This document shows, in pieces, positions 25,701 to 35,550 of a stretch of DNA of 64,000 bases. The DNA is taken from NCBI GenBank assembly GCA_000149265.1, contig CH003028.1, forward strand, positions 258,247 to 322,246, read 5' to 3'. The translations under genes and the position numbers were made by a program. Within the stretch, counting starts at the first letter, position 1; each line of letters starts with the position of its first letter. The notes beneath the pieces were generated by a model. The model was given only the letters and a program-made list of their open reading frames with translations, ran no database searches and was not told where the DNA came from. This DNA is from Ciona savignyi (Eukaryota > Chordata > Ascidiacea > Phlebobranchia > Cionidae).

Positions 25701-28700
25701 TGAATCATTGTTTTTAGTCTTTAAACAAATACAGTAACTTAATGCTCCGATTGTGTGCCTGTTTTTTATACAAGTTTCCATCCGGATGGTGACATTATTG
25801 CCCTGCTATCCTATATGACTTTTTTTACCTAAGTCCGTTGTTTAACTTGATCGCATACACATTTAATGATTTCAATTTTACAAATTAGCAGTAATATTTT
25901 GAAAAAAACGATGTTTTCTTATGTTTAATAAATTACAATTAGTAACAAAAATATTAGATAAATATTTGATTCGAGTTTAACTTTTTACAGGTTTTGTTCC
26001 TATGTGGGGACAACGTTCTACCACGAAACTATACCTTATCCGACGTTCGAGATACATTCTCATCGCCCACGGTAAGTGCAGTGGATGCTGCTGCGTTACG
26101 GTATACTCGGTCGGTTTGATGTTTAAAAATTCTATGTTTGCAGGATAACAATCTCCATTTGTGCTATTGCGTCTTTTATCCGCGGTCTTTGAAACGAAAA
26201 CTGCAGCCGGTCGTTCCTGTTAAGGGAAAAGCGGAGCCGGATGCGAAATGCCGTAAGGTCGTGGCGAAGAAGTCGACTTTTAAAAAGCAATCGGCTACCC
26301 CCCAGCTCAAAGCATTTTTTATCAAAAACATTTCACCACCAAGTGCGGAGAAGCCGAAGCTGTCCCTGAAGTGCGTGACCGAATGGCAGAGGCAGGATGC
26401 AGACGAAAGGCAAAGGGAAGCGAAAGAAAAAAAGTTAGTTGAACAGGTCGCTGCTCGAGACACGACAGCTAAACTTCCTCTTTTTGAAATGTTGCAACTG
26501 ACAACAATGCACCGAGCAGCGCAGTTAAAACGTGCAGCTATCCGGAAACTGGCAATTCAGAAGCGTGAAAAAGAGCGGAGTACCAGCATTTCGTCCTTGC
26601 CGGATCACAAACCTACCCCGCAACGCAAAACAGAAACTAAAGTTGAATACGTGAAGCCTAAACCACTCAACGCGGAGACTAACTACGCAGAAAAAGTAAA
26701 CTCAACTCCACAGAAACCAGAGTGCATCAGTTCGTTCAATTCATCGCAGGCTCGACCCTGGAATAAACAGAACAGCGCCAAAGCACGTCCAAATAAAGTG
26801 AAATGTTATTCAGTCCTCACCATCCCTGTCGACGAAGCGGTCCGGAGTAAACCACCGACTCCCGTTGTCGACCCCCTGCGCCCATCGCCTGTATTGAAGC
26901 GGGGATCGAACGAACCCGTGCAAACCTCCCTCCCGTCGAAAATTAAGCCGTTTGTACAGCGAACAGCGACAAACGACGTTCCTGTTATAAATGCCGACGA
27001 GGTGGGGTCGTCAAAAGACCGTGTGCAAAACAGGCAGCTGGAGCAGCAGCAACGTAACCGTAGAAAAACGCCAAACCCCGTCCACCACGCCAACACCAAC
27101 TCCAGCAACCACCAGAATCCGCCCAGTCACATCACCCTGCAGAGATTCGATACAACGAGACAGCAGCTTCCTGCAGCGCAGACGCCAACAAGCGCAACGG
27201 ATACACAATCAAACTTCGAAACCATACGCATACAATCACCGAACAGCGGAAAGTTTATACTTCTGTCAACGGAAGCAATTAAGGACAGAAATCCGGCTCA
27301 AACCATCGCTCTCCAACTGCCTACCCCAAATCAACCGCCAAGGTCGTCTGTTTCCAGCGCCCCACTTGTGCCGAGTCAACGACCAATGCCTGAATTGGTC
27401 AGGAGTGCCGGCCAGAGCGGCCAGTTACAAAGTAGGATTAACGCACAAGCACACAGAACAGCATTGGACGCTGTTCGCAACACAATGGGAAAGGTATTAT
27501 TTCGCGCTGATTTACCCCGTCAAGTACAGCAGAAACGTCTCATTTTGCCCAAAAACATGTCATCTCCTAACACAGGACTCGGCAATATTCCGATTCGCGT
27601 ACCGAACAGCCAAACGCGAAATATTTTCCAAAATGAGCAGGTTATATACCCAATGAATAAGCCGATTTCTTCGGCGCCATGTTCTAGTACAACCAGAGCT
27701 CCAGTTCGTACCTCAAGCCAGAACAGTAATACAAATTCGCTGTGCATCGACGAGCTCGAGCAGCTTAAAAAGCTTCGCGAGCATCAGGACTTCTTGAACA
27801 AGCTAACCGAGGCCGCCGCTGCCAGTAATCAATTGGCGAATCGGAAAAAGCCAACGGCGGTGAGCGAAACGGTAGCCCAGCTCCTGCAAAGTCAATCTAA
27901 CTCGAATTTCCGCATAAAAAAGCAGCCATCTATCCAAGACTCCAGGGAGAGGACGAACTTACAAGCTCAAACCAGCGTTGTTTCCAGTCAGACGTCAAAC
28001 CTCATCGACCTGAACCAGCAACGCTTTAATAAAATGAAACCGATCCCGCAACGAGATTTTGAAAAAATCAATTCCACGTCGATAAGACGCAGAATTGTAA
28101 ACGAAAAACAACCGACCATGCACCCACGTTTCCCCAATAACGTAGGAAACATACGACCCTTGCCAAGGCCTACCGATGGTTCACAAAATAACAAACAGAT
28201 GCAGTTTACGCGAGTGGTAAGAGGTGGGACGATATCGGCGCCTCGGCAACCTTCCGCTAAAAGCTTACTTCTCCAATCTCGCGGTCAAGAACGCGGTGTT
28301 GTCAGACCTGTTAGACCCGAAAATCAGCGACGCCCATACAACCCATCGCCCATGGTGCCGAACACAAACAACTCCAGGTTCCACCAGCAGTCACGACCTC
28401 CAATCTACCAGCACCTTTCAACGCCGCCAGCACAGCGCTTCTTTCAAAGAAAGCCAAGCCCGACACAGCCACCGCAACTTCTACAGACGCGATCTCGACT
28501 GGCAACCGTTCCAGCCCGTCACCCTGTTAACACAAACTCACCTATCCCGATACCGAGGCCAATACCCAGCATCATTCGTCGCTCACTCGAAAAAACGAAC
28601 CCACAGTGGCGGCCCGGCCGACCAAACCAACCACCCCCTGAGCGTAAATCATTCCCCAAGCCCGCGCACATACGACCCCGTTCCGCGTCGCATGAAATTG

Positions 28701-29014
28701 CCGCCCCGGCCCCAACCCCTCCCGCCGGAACGAAGAGTCCGTGGTCAACGCGCGGATACCCCCTCCCAGATATTTTCCCTGCCTACTCCACCGAGTTCGT
28801 GTCGCGGTCCGATGCTAACAAGCCACCCCCAGCCCACCAACAACCAACATCTACAAATTTTAATTTGTCACGCTCTTCCCGAGCAAATACATCGTCCCCG
28901 TGCGACATGCAGCCGCTAGAACTGACGAAAAAGTCATCTACCTGTACCGTCCAACCCAACAATATTGTTAAAAACGCGAGCGATCAACCGCTATGTCTTG
29001 TCGTCAAGAAATAA
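22733..29014 (+). CDS. PCGF: Polycomb-group RING finger protein (BMI1/MEL-18/Psc type) with a very long C-terminal tail
   Basis: This is a PRC1 subunit that pairs with RING1 for H2A ubiquitylation and chromatin repression in the nucleus. Exons: 22733-22844, 23174-23386, 23894-23996, 25101-25248, 25991-26071, 26144-29014; all phases agree, giving 1175 aa. The RING ligands C18, C21, C34, H36, C39, C42, C53 and C56 are all present. [20 protein letters not shown] after the RING is the PCGF2/4 signature and separates it from PCGF1/3/5. The RAWUL domain spans roughly 131-232 ([20 protein letters not shown], then LPRNYTL). Residues from about 233 to 1175 are low complexity, rich in Pro, Gln, Ser, Arg and Asn, and encoded by one exon. 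BMI1 is about 326 aa, so the tail is the oddity; Drosophila Psc and Su(z)2 also have long tails. The ATG at 22733 matches the family start, although the frame is open further upstream. Overlapping ORFs in the last exon are shadows. Confidence 0.93.
25286..25530 (-). mobile_element. Diverged SINE in PCGF intron 4
   Basis: It begins 37 bp after the donor of the RAWUL exon. It shares the SINE body (TTTATCCCAGTGAATG, then CACACGGGCAATCGTCAGAT, later AGCCAGCGACCAGTTT). An internal piece is repeated (two CACACGGG-AATC stretches). The minus-strand ORF 25078-25350 covers this repeat and the antisense of the RAWUL exon and is not a gene. Confidence 0.65.
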
Positions 29015-29199
29015 CCAATTTTCCGCTGTTACACGGTGCTTTGCGTATATTTGATGCTCGTACTTTATATAGTTCTTCATTCGAATTTACTCCGAAATTT
29101 TTGGCAATTACAATGCTGTTCATAATGGGGAATCACAAAGGGAAGGGGGGAGAAAGATAAGAGTGAATGGAAGTAGTTAAAGTGGAAGTAATTATAATC

Positions 29200-30060
29200 C
29201 TGAAAAAGTGGAAAGTAATAATCCTGCCCCCAACACTAATCTCACTCAAATAACTAACCATAACTCTAACCACAATACTAAACACGTCCCGCTTATCTTC
29301 ATTTTATTGTGCAGTTTTCTTCTTTCCCCATTCCCCTCCTTCCCGCCTTTTAGTATAAATGTTTACCTTATTGTCAACTGCTTAGTTGTCCTACGTGGAT
29401 TTTAAAGTTAGTGGTGACAATTGACTAGAGTAAAAGTTCAATGTAAAATCGACCATACGTTTGAGAATGTTTCTTCATAAAATGACGCCATCTATTATTT
29501 TCTGCTACACTGTACGGCAATCTCCAGTTTAACAAGCTTTACCAATACTTACTATATGGGAAGGCTTCTTTAACTTGTCTTCCAAGTTTATTTGAAATAT
29601 CGGCAATATGACTGTACCATTATAACCTTTTTCACAAACCGTAATTAACATTCTTGTTAAACTTTATCACAAGTTGGTTGAGTGCAAATAAATTTTAGAC
29701 CTCGTTAAATATTCGCAAAACCTTTGTGCGCCTTTGTTTGTTATTCCGATAATTTTGTAGCGAGTGATTGCGTAGCGTATATGCCGCTATTATGTAATAT
29801 TACTAGTCCTGCCAAACTATTGAAAACCCCGCTTGCCGTAGCGCGAAAGCTAATCAATATGTAGGTCGGTTCCTTCGGGGAAAACTAAAAAGAGGTAAAA
29901 GCGAAGGGCGGGAAGAAGGGAAACCACACTTAAATGAAGATTATGGCATTATACTTAGTTTTAAACGTGGGGTTGGAATTAGGGTTAGTTTTGGGGTTTA
30001 GATTAGTGTTTAGTTTAAATTCATTTCCATAGTTTTGGTGAGCAGTTACCCTCATTCCCG
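29200..30060. repeat. Pair of diverged inverted repeats rich in CTAACC-like steps
   Basis: At 29220-29345, degenerate AACTAACC/CTCTAACC steps precede TTATCTTCATTTTATTGTG and a C/T-rich run. The reverse complement of 29900-30030 has the same order (CACTAATCT, AACTAACCCTAATTCC, ATAATCTTCATTTAAG, then a C/T-rich run). The two arms face each other across about 550 bp. No terminal inverted repeats or target duplications were found. Confidence 0.45.
29687..29692 (+). terminator. Candidate polyadenylation signal of the PCGF gene
   Basis: AATAAA about 670 bp after the stop codon, in an AT-rich region followed by GT-rich sequence near 29726-29745. It is the clearest such hexamer I noticed downstream of the gene. 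Confidence 0.4.
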
Positions 30061-30074
30061 CTTTTCCTCCGTTT

Positions 30075-30270
30075 AGTGTTGCCCGTTCCTTCTGCTGATA
30101 ACGCGTCGAGATTTTCGCCGAACGGTGGCGGGCTCGAAACCTGTCGATATACTTGCCTGTTCCCTTGGGCAATGCACTTAGAGGATGTTTCCTGTGTACG
30201 AAAAAAATTGGAGCAAAAGCTTTATTGAATTTACCACACGGCAGAAATTCGCATAGGCGTAATTTCACGA
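30075..30270 (+). repeat. SINE-like fragment
   Basis: GCGGGCTCGAAACCTG resembles a tRNA B box, and TTGGGCAATGCACTTAGAGG matches the core seen in the other SINE copies of this window. The minus-strand ORF 29930-30292 spans this repeat and the CTAACC-like arm, so it is not a gene. Confidence 0.45.
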
Positions 30271-31174
30271 GGTGACAACAGTGACTTGTCATTTAGGTCA
30301 CGTCAGACAATATCAACTGTATTTACCACCTTACTTTTTACACATTGAAGTTTTAAATAGCAGAAGATCTGCATTTACCGAGTTAAGCCAATTTTAACGT
30401 ATAAGCTGCTGATTCTCTTATTTTTTTACTTGCTAGAACTGGTTAAAGGTAAATATCGTCTTACCGCCACCCTAGTTTGGCTTGCGAGAGAAAAATTACC
30501 TCCAAATGGTAGTTCGAAAATGACGTCGCGGGTACGTTCTGAGTTTTCTAATAACTATGATAAAACATGGTTACCAGTCATCATATAGTATAGCCGTGTA
30601 TTTATCCTTCAATGTGGATTTGCCAAGATATACATGCCACGTCCATTCATGCTTTGTTTGTTTTCTTACCTTAAACTCAGGAGCATATAAACCTTAAAAA
30701 AACTTCTGCAAAAATAATTTTCGTAAGTGCCTATACAATTTACAATTGTGCGTTTAAATATTTATTTGGTCAGATACCCACAAAACCAATTTTATTTTTT
30801 TTTATAAAACGTAAAATACAAAGCGGAAGGTCTTAAACCGGCAGTAAGTTTCTTGGAAAATATTTTGCTGCGAAATACGTCAGCTGGAGTAACTAATAAA
30901 TTCGTATTTCGCGACGACATTGTGAAACTATAGATTGTCATAAATTGTAGTATTGCGGCAAATAATATGATAATGTTTAAATGTCGGTGAAAATTGCACT
31001 GGCTCACTGAGTATTACCACAAACTGTTATACAGAATATCGGGTTGCCCACACTGTCAGATTGTAATTGTAGCTAATACTGTTTGGTTTAGGTAATCAAG
31101 GTTAATTAAAATTTTTACCTGCTTAATTTTTTAACCTAATTGACCAGCAACCGATTAACCGGGCTAAGATCCGA

Positions 31175-31239
31175 AAAAATAACGTGCGTAAAAGAAAAAA
31201 ATACCGTGCGTAAAAGAAAAAAATACCGTGCGTAAAAAG
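31175..31239. repeat. Short tandem repeat, period 22, three units
   Basis: The unit ATACCGTGCGTAAAAGAAAAAA occurs about three times. The first unit has AACG in place of ACCG and the last is truncated. Confidence 0.8.
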
Positions 31240-33032
31240 CGTCTACGAAACGCTTCACACAATTTCTGTTTTAATTTTTTTTTTACCAAGACCTTGAGAT
31301 GGTTAAAGATATTTTGCTTTCTTTAGGATTAGATGACAAATATATACATTATAAAAAAATCCAATAATTTTTGTTCAATGGGTTAAAGCGTTAAACAATA
31401 TCCAAATATATAAACATTTTTTCAGCTACTGTCAAGCTTTAATTTTTTTATAAGTATGAAGTTTTAATTGTTTAAATATAGGAAGGAATTAGTAGCCTAA
31501 TAAATCACTGATTTTTAATTAAAACAGACGGCCCTACCTGTTCATTTTAATTCCAATTTTCTTTCTTGAATAGCAATTAGGAAACTTTGGTCACAGATCC
31601 ACTGCTCAATGTTTATTTATCTGCGGCATAACAAAGAAAAATATTCAAAATCAATAACCCAGGTAAAATTAACCATTCGTTTCGCAATTTAAAAAATACT
31701 TAATAAAATTGCAAAATTAAAAAAAACATTAGGAGTTTTATAATAGTTGACCAAACTATAAAAGTGGTTGAGCAATTTGTCTCCCTTTTCTTTCTTATAC
31801 AAATTCACCTCAAAAAATGCCGTCTCTAAAATTCCCCCAGTAAAAAAAACCTAAGAATTTTTCACACCTTGAAATTGAAGCTGGGATCTCCGACCAAAAC
31901 TCAAAGCCCGCCAAACTGTTGTTTTTAATTTGGTACCGTTTTGTACATTGGTCGCTTTCCCCCCACATAACAGACAGGCAAAAAACAATTATTTCTCTTA
32001 TTTTACAAAGCTTTGCTCCGCTATGACAAAACTGAACAGATAAGTAAGAAACACTGTCGTGATGCCTTGCTTTGTGGAATCACCACCATTGTTACCCAGC
32101 AAAATACCCACTAAACACTCGACTCGCCAAAGTACGTACGTTAGATACGGCGGCGCACGGCGATTAATTTAATTTGTTGTGCGCCTTCTGTTGGAATCGA
32201 CATGCCTACAATTTAAAGGAGCTTTTAACCTGTTAAATGTGTTATGCAACCGCACTTGATATTTTAGTTCACAATTTCCCTAGACATTAGTAGGCCTACC
32301 TAGGCTACTCAAGTTTCTACACATGACTTTTACTGGTATATATATATATACGCTTTCCATAAAAATTAACTGTTTTGTTTCGGTAACTCGAAACGCTTCC
32401 TTAGCTATCAAAAAATACCGTGACCATTTTTACCACTTTTTTTAACCTCTTTTCAGCTTTTAAGATAGGTGTAATAAATGACGCCGGGTTTGATCGCTGG
32501 TATTAAATCAAGAAACTAGGGAAATTATTTGCCCGCCGTTACACAACATTATTGAGAAGACGTGTGATAAAGAGTTTCAATGTATAAATTATATTTTTGT
32601 TTGCTTTTGATTAAAAAGTCTAAAAATTTGGGCTTAAAAGCACGACATAGATATTTACATCAATAACAAATAGTTATGATGTCTATGGAAATCCCTATAC
32701 AGTTTGCTGTTATGGTTGATTGTTGTTGACCAATATTTTCAAAATTCAGTTACCGGTATGTATTTTTATTGTTTTTTCATATAGTGGCGTTTTTACAGCC
32801 TTAAGTGAAAATATAGATGTAATTTGATGATTTTATAGACAGTTGTTTTATTCATTCCGTTTAAGACCGAGTCGTTAGCTAAATCGGCAAGAGTGTCGCC
32901 GATAGCTAGAAGACGGATTGTCTTTGGATAAACATAAATAGCATATGTTAATAGACCTATTTAACTATTTTAATTGCTGAGTATTTTACTCCACTGGTAA
33001 GACCAACCTTAAAATCGAATGATATATTTTAG

Positions 33033-33048
33033 TTTTCTTCTATTTTAG
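33033..33048 (+). promoter_or_regulatory. Splice or trans-splice acceptor before the gamma-tubulin ATG
   Basis: A pyrimidine-rich TTTTCTTCTATTTTAG ends 50 bp upstream of the start codon. It implies that the mature 5' end is made by a 5' UTR intron or, as is common in Ciona, by spliced-leader addition. The two cannot be told apart from sequence alone. Confidence 0.5.
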
Positions 33049-33098
33049 TGAAATTAGTTAGATTTGTAAAGGAAAGGTTAAAAAAATCCGAGGTTACC

Positions 33099-35108
33099 AT
33101 GCCACGTGAAATTGTTACCCTGCAAATTGGGCAATGTGGAAATCAAATTGGATTCGAATATTGGAAACAACTATGTGAAGAGCATGGAATACGTCCTGAT
33201 GGTATTCTACAGGATTTTGCAAGCGATGTAACCGACAGAAAGGATGTGTTCTTCTACCAAGCAGATGATGATCACTACATTCCCAGAGCAGTGTTGGTGG
33301 ATCTGGAGCCACGGGTAGTCAATTCGATCTTGAATTCCCCGTATTCGAATCTGTACAACCCAGAGAATATTTACCTGTCGGAGCACGGGGGAGGCGCCGG
33401 AAACAACTGGGCGGCTGGTTTCCATGCTGGGGAGAAGATTCATGAAGAACTGTTTGACATAATTGACAGAGAAGCGGACGGTTCTGATAACTTGGAAGGT
33501 TTCATGCTTTGCCACTCCACAGCTGGTGGCACTGGGTCTGGATTAGGCTCATATATGCTTGAACGTCTGAACGACCGATACCCCAAAAAATTGATTCAAA
33601 CTTACAGCGTGTTTCCGAACCAGGATGAAGTGTCTGACGTCGTTGTGCAACCTTACAACACTATGCTGACATTGAAGAGACTTACCCTCCATGCAGATGC
33701 CACTGTTGTATTAGACAACACTGCTTTGAATACAATCGCAACTGAAAGACTTCATATACAGAACCCATCGTTTTCGCAAATCAATAAAATGGTGTCAACC
33801 ATAATGTCAGCAAGCACTGCTACCCTAAGATATCCAGGTTACATGAATAATGATCTGATTGGGCTTGTGGCATCACTCATTCCAACTCCAAGGTGAAATT
33901 TTGAAGTTCGATATGCTTAACACTGTTACATTCTTTGACTCAACGGAACATTTAAAAATAAACAGATATATGTAAAAGTAGAATACCCTTATCCAGAGTT
34001 ATAGAAAAATAAAGGCCAATATAACAAGAGTAAAATTAACAGAGGAGTTTCCGAACCTCATGTGTGTGTCTGTCGTATCTAAAAACAACCTGTATATTTT
34101 GTTGATTCCATTAATTAACTGGGTTCAATATCCACTAAGTGCCTTGTTTTAGGTTTCAAGTCACAAACGACTAGCTCACGACTGGTTTTGATCCCACAAA
34201 CTGCCGACTGAATGCCCAAACTGCTACCACTTGAGGTTTTACTGGGTCATTGTTTCTATTTTTGCTCTTGTTTCTATTTAGGATGCATCTTATGATTTGG
34301 TTTTTCTTTGGATAGATTTACTGTTTTTTTTCTTTTTTTACAAATTAGTCTTTTAACTATTATTCGGCAACAAATAAATAAAATAAACTTAATTAAACTC
34401 CTAATATTTATGAACCTTTCCCAGACTGCATTTTCTGATGACTGGTTATACTCCTCTTGTGACCGACCAAGCTCTGACATCAGTTCGTAAAACCACTGTC
34501 CTTGACGTCATGCGTCGGCTGTTGCAGCCTAAGAACATGATGGTTTTCACTGGGCGGGAGCGCATGAACCAACATTGCTTCATCTCCATACTCAACATAA
34601 TACAGGGTGAAATTGACCCAACTCAAGTCCACAAAAGCTTGCAGAGAATACGAGAGCGCAAATTGGCACAGTTTATTCCGTGGGGACCGGCTAGTATCCA
34701 GGTACATCATATTGCTTTGAGTGTTATTTTATCTGATTGCTAATGCTTGACCTAGAGCTAACTTTACTAATTTATCCATAACCAATTGTATTTGACTGAC
34801 TTTACTTACTTACCCATCCACAGGTTGCGCTGTCAAGAAAATCACCTTATGTTCCATCTGCCCATAGAGTGAGTGGTTTAATGCTGGCAAATCATACAAG
34901 CATTAGTGCCTTGTTCAAGCGAGCTTCAAGGCAATTTGACAAGCTGCGAAAAAGAGAAGCCTTCCTTGAACAGTTCCGCAAAGAAGAAATGTTCGCAGAG
35001 AACCTTGATGAAATGGACGCATCGAGAGAGATTGTCCAGCAGCTCACAGATGAATATGAGGCGGCTGCCACTCCAGACTATCTAACTTGGGGAGAAAAAG
35101 CTCAGTGA
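33099..35108 (+). CDS. TUBG1: Gamma-tubulin
   Basis: Gamma-tubulin is the centrosomal tubulin of the gamma-tubulin ring complex that nucleates microtubules. Exons: 33099-33892, 34425-34701, 34824-35108; phases 2 and 0 agree, giving 451 aa, the same length I recall for human gamma-tubulin. [18 protein letters not shown] is the family N-terminus, and the frame extending to 33048 is untranslated. The GTP-binding tubulin signature GGTGSG sits at about residues 143-148. [27 protein letters not shown] and [10 protein letters not shown] are gamma-specific rather than alpha/beta. The gene is intact, with no truncation or missing residue that I can see. The first exon carries about 60% of the protein. 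It is followed on the same strand by FBXO28 after 442 bp. An ATTAAA at 35242-35247 is a possible polyadenylation signal. Confidence 0.98.
34100..34250 (-). repeat. SINE-like fragment in gamma-tubulin intron 1
   Basis: AAGTGCCTTGTTTTAGG, AAACGACTAGCTCACGACTG and GGTTTTGATCCCACAAACTG follow the head-side order of the SINE (compare CCGACTAGCTAGCGACCAG elsewhere). Confidence 0.5.
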
Positions 35109-35241
35109 CTTCCTTGAATACAGAGGAATCAAAGTTGTCCTTTATTAGCGCTGCTGTTACACTCCCAAAAGCCCAAATTTTAAATGATTAATGACAAAAT
35201 TTGTGGTTTAGAGTGGTAGACCAATCATAGACAAGGCAAAG

Positions 35242-35247
35242 ATTAAA
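35242..35247 (+). terminator. Possible polyadenylation signal for gamma-tubulin
   Basis: ATTAAA about 135 bp after the stop codon and about 300 bp before the FBXO28 start. It is the nearest plausible signal in the short space between the two genes. Confidence 0.35.
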
Positions 35248-35506
35248 GTTTCCAGTTCCTAGATGTTTCTATAAAGTTCTACTATTATCATTTAAGTTGC
35301 TTATAAGAGACCTTTAACTACAAGCTTCTTAAACAGTTCAAAATTTACAGACATCAAACTTTCCTTGCCAAAATTCAAAAATATTTTCACTGCTATTTTG
35401 TATCTGCATCAACTTTCACTTAATGAACTTTAAATTTGGCTCCTAACTATCTGGTTCACCAAATTAGCTGGCTGCTTTTTGCCGATACCTGTGTTGTAGC
35501 AAAAAC

Positions 35507-35550
35507 GATTTTTTCCATTTTTTAGGATTTTGTAGAATTTAGGAGGTATC
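35507..35550 (+). promoter_or_regulatory. Acceptor-like sites just before the FBXO28 ATG
   Basis: A T-rich run ending TTTTTTAG at about 35524, then a second AG within TTTTGTAG, then TTTAG ending about 35542, all within 30 bp of the ATG at 35551. This is consistent with a 5' UTR splice acceptor or a spliced-leader site. Confidence 0.4.

Larger units (their letters stand above)
30293..33048. other. Intergenic and 5' region of gamma-tubulin
   Basis: Very AT-rich and without a recognisable exon. Around 32871-32935 a weakly tRNA-like stretch (TTAGCTAAATCGGCAAGAGTG) lacks a T arm. A short tandem repeat lies at 31175-31239. The acceptor-like TTTTCTTCTATTTTAG ending at 33048 belongs to the gamma-tubulin transcript. 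Confidence 0.45.

Noticed and set aside
26991-28919. Long overlapping ORFs in other frames inside the PCGF last exon
   Set aside because: They are shadows of a long, relatively GC-rich coding exon; the continuous frame from exon 5 is the supported one.
32871-32935. tRNA gene
   Set aside because: A D-arm-like stretch is present, but no T arm with a GGTTCGA box or acceptor stem pairing.
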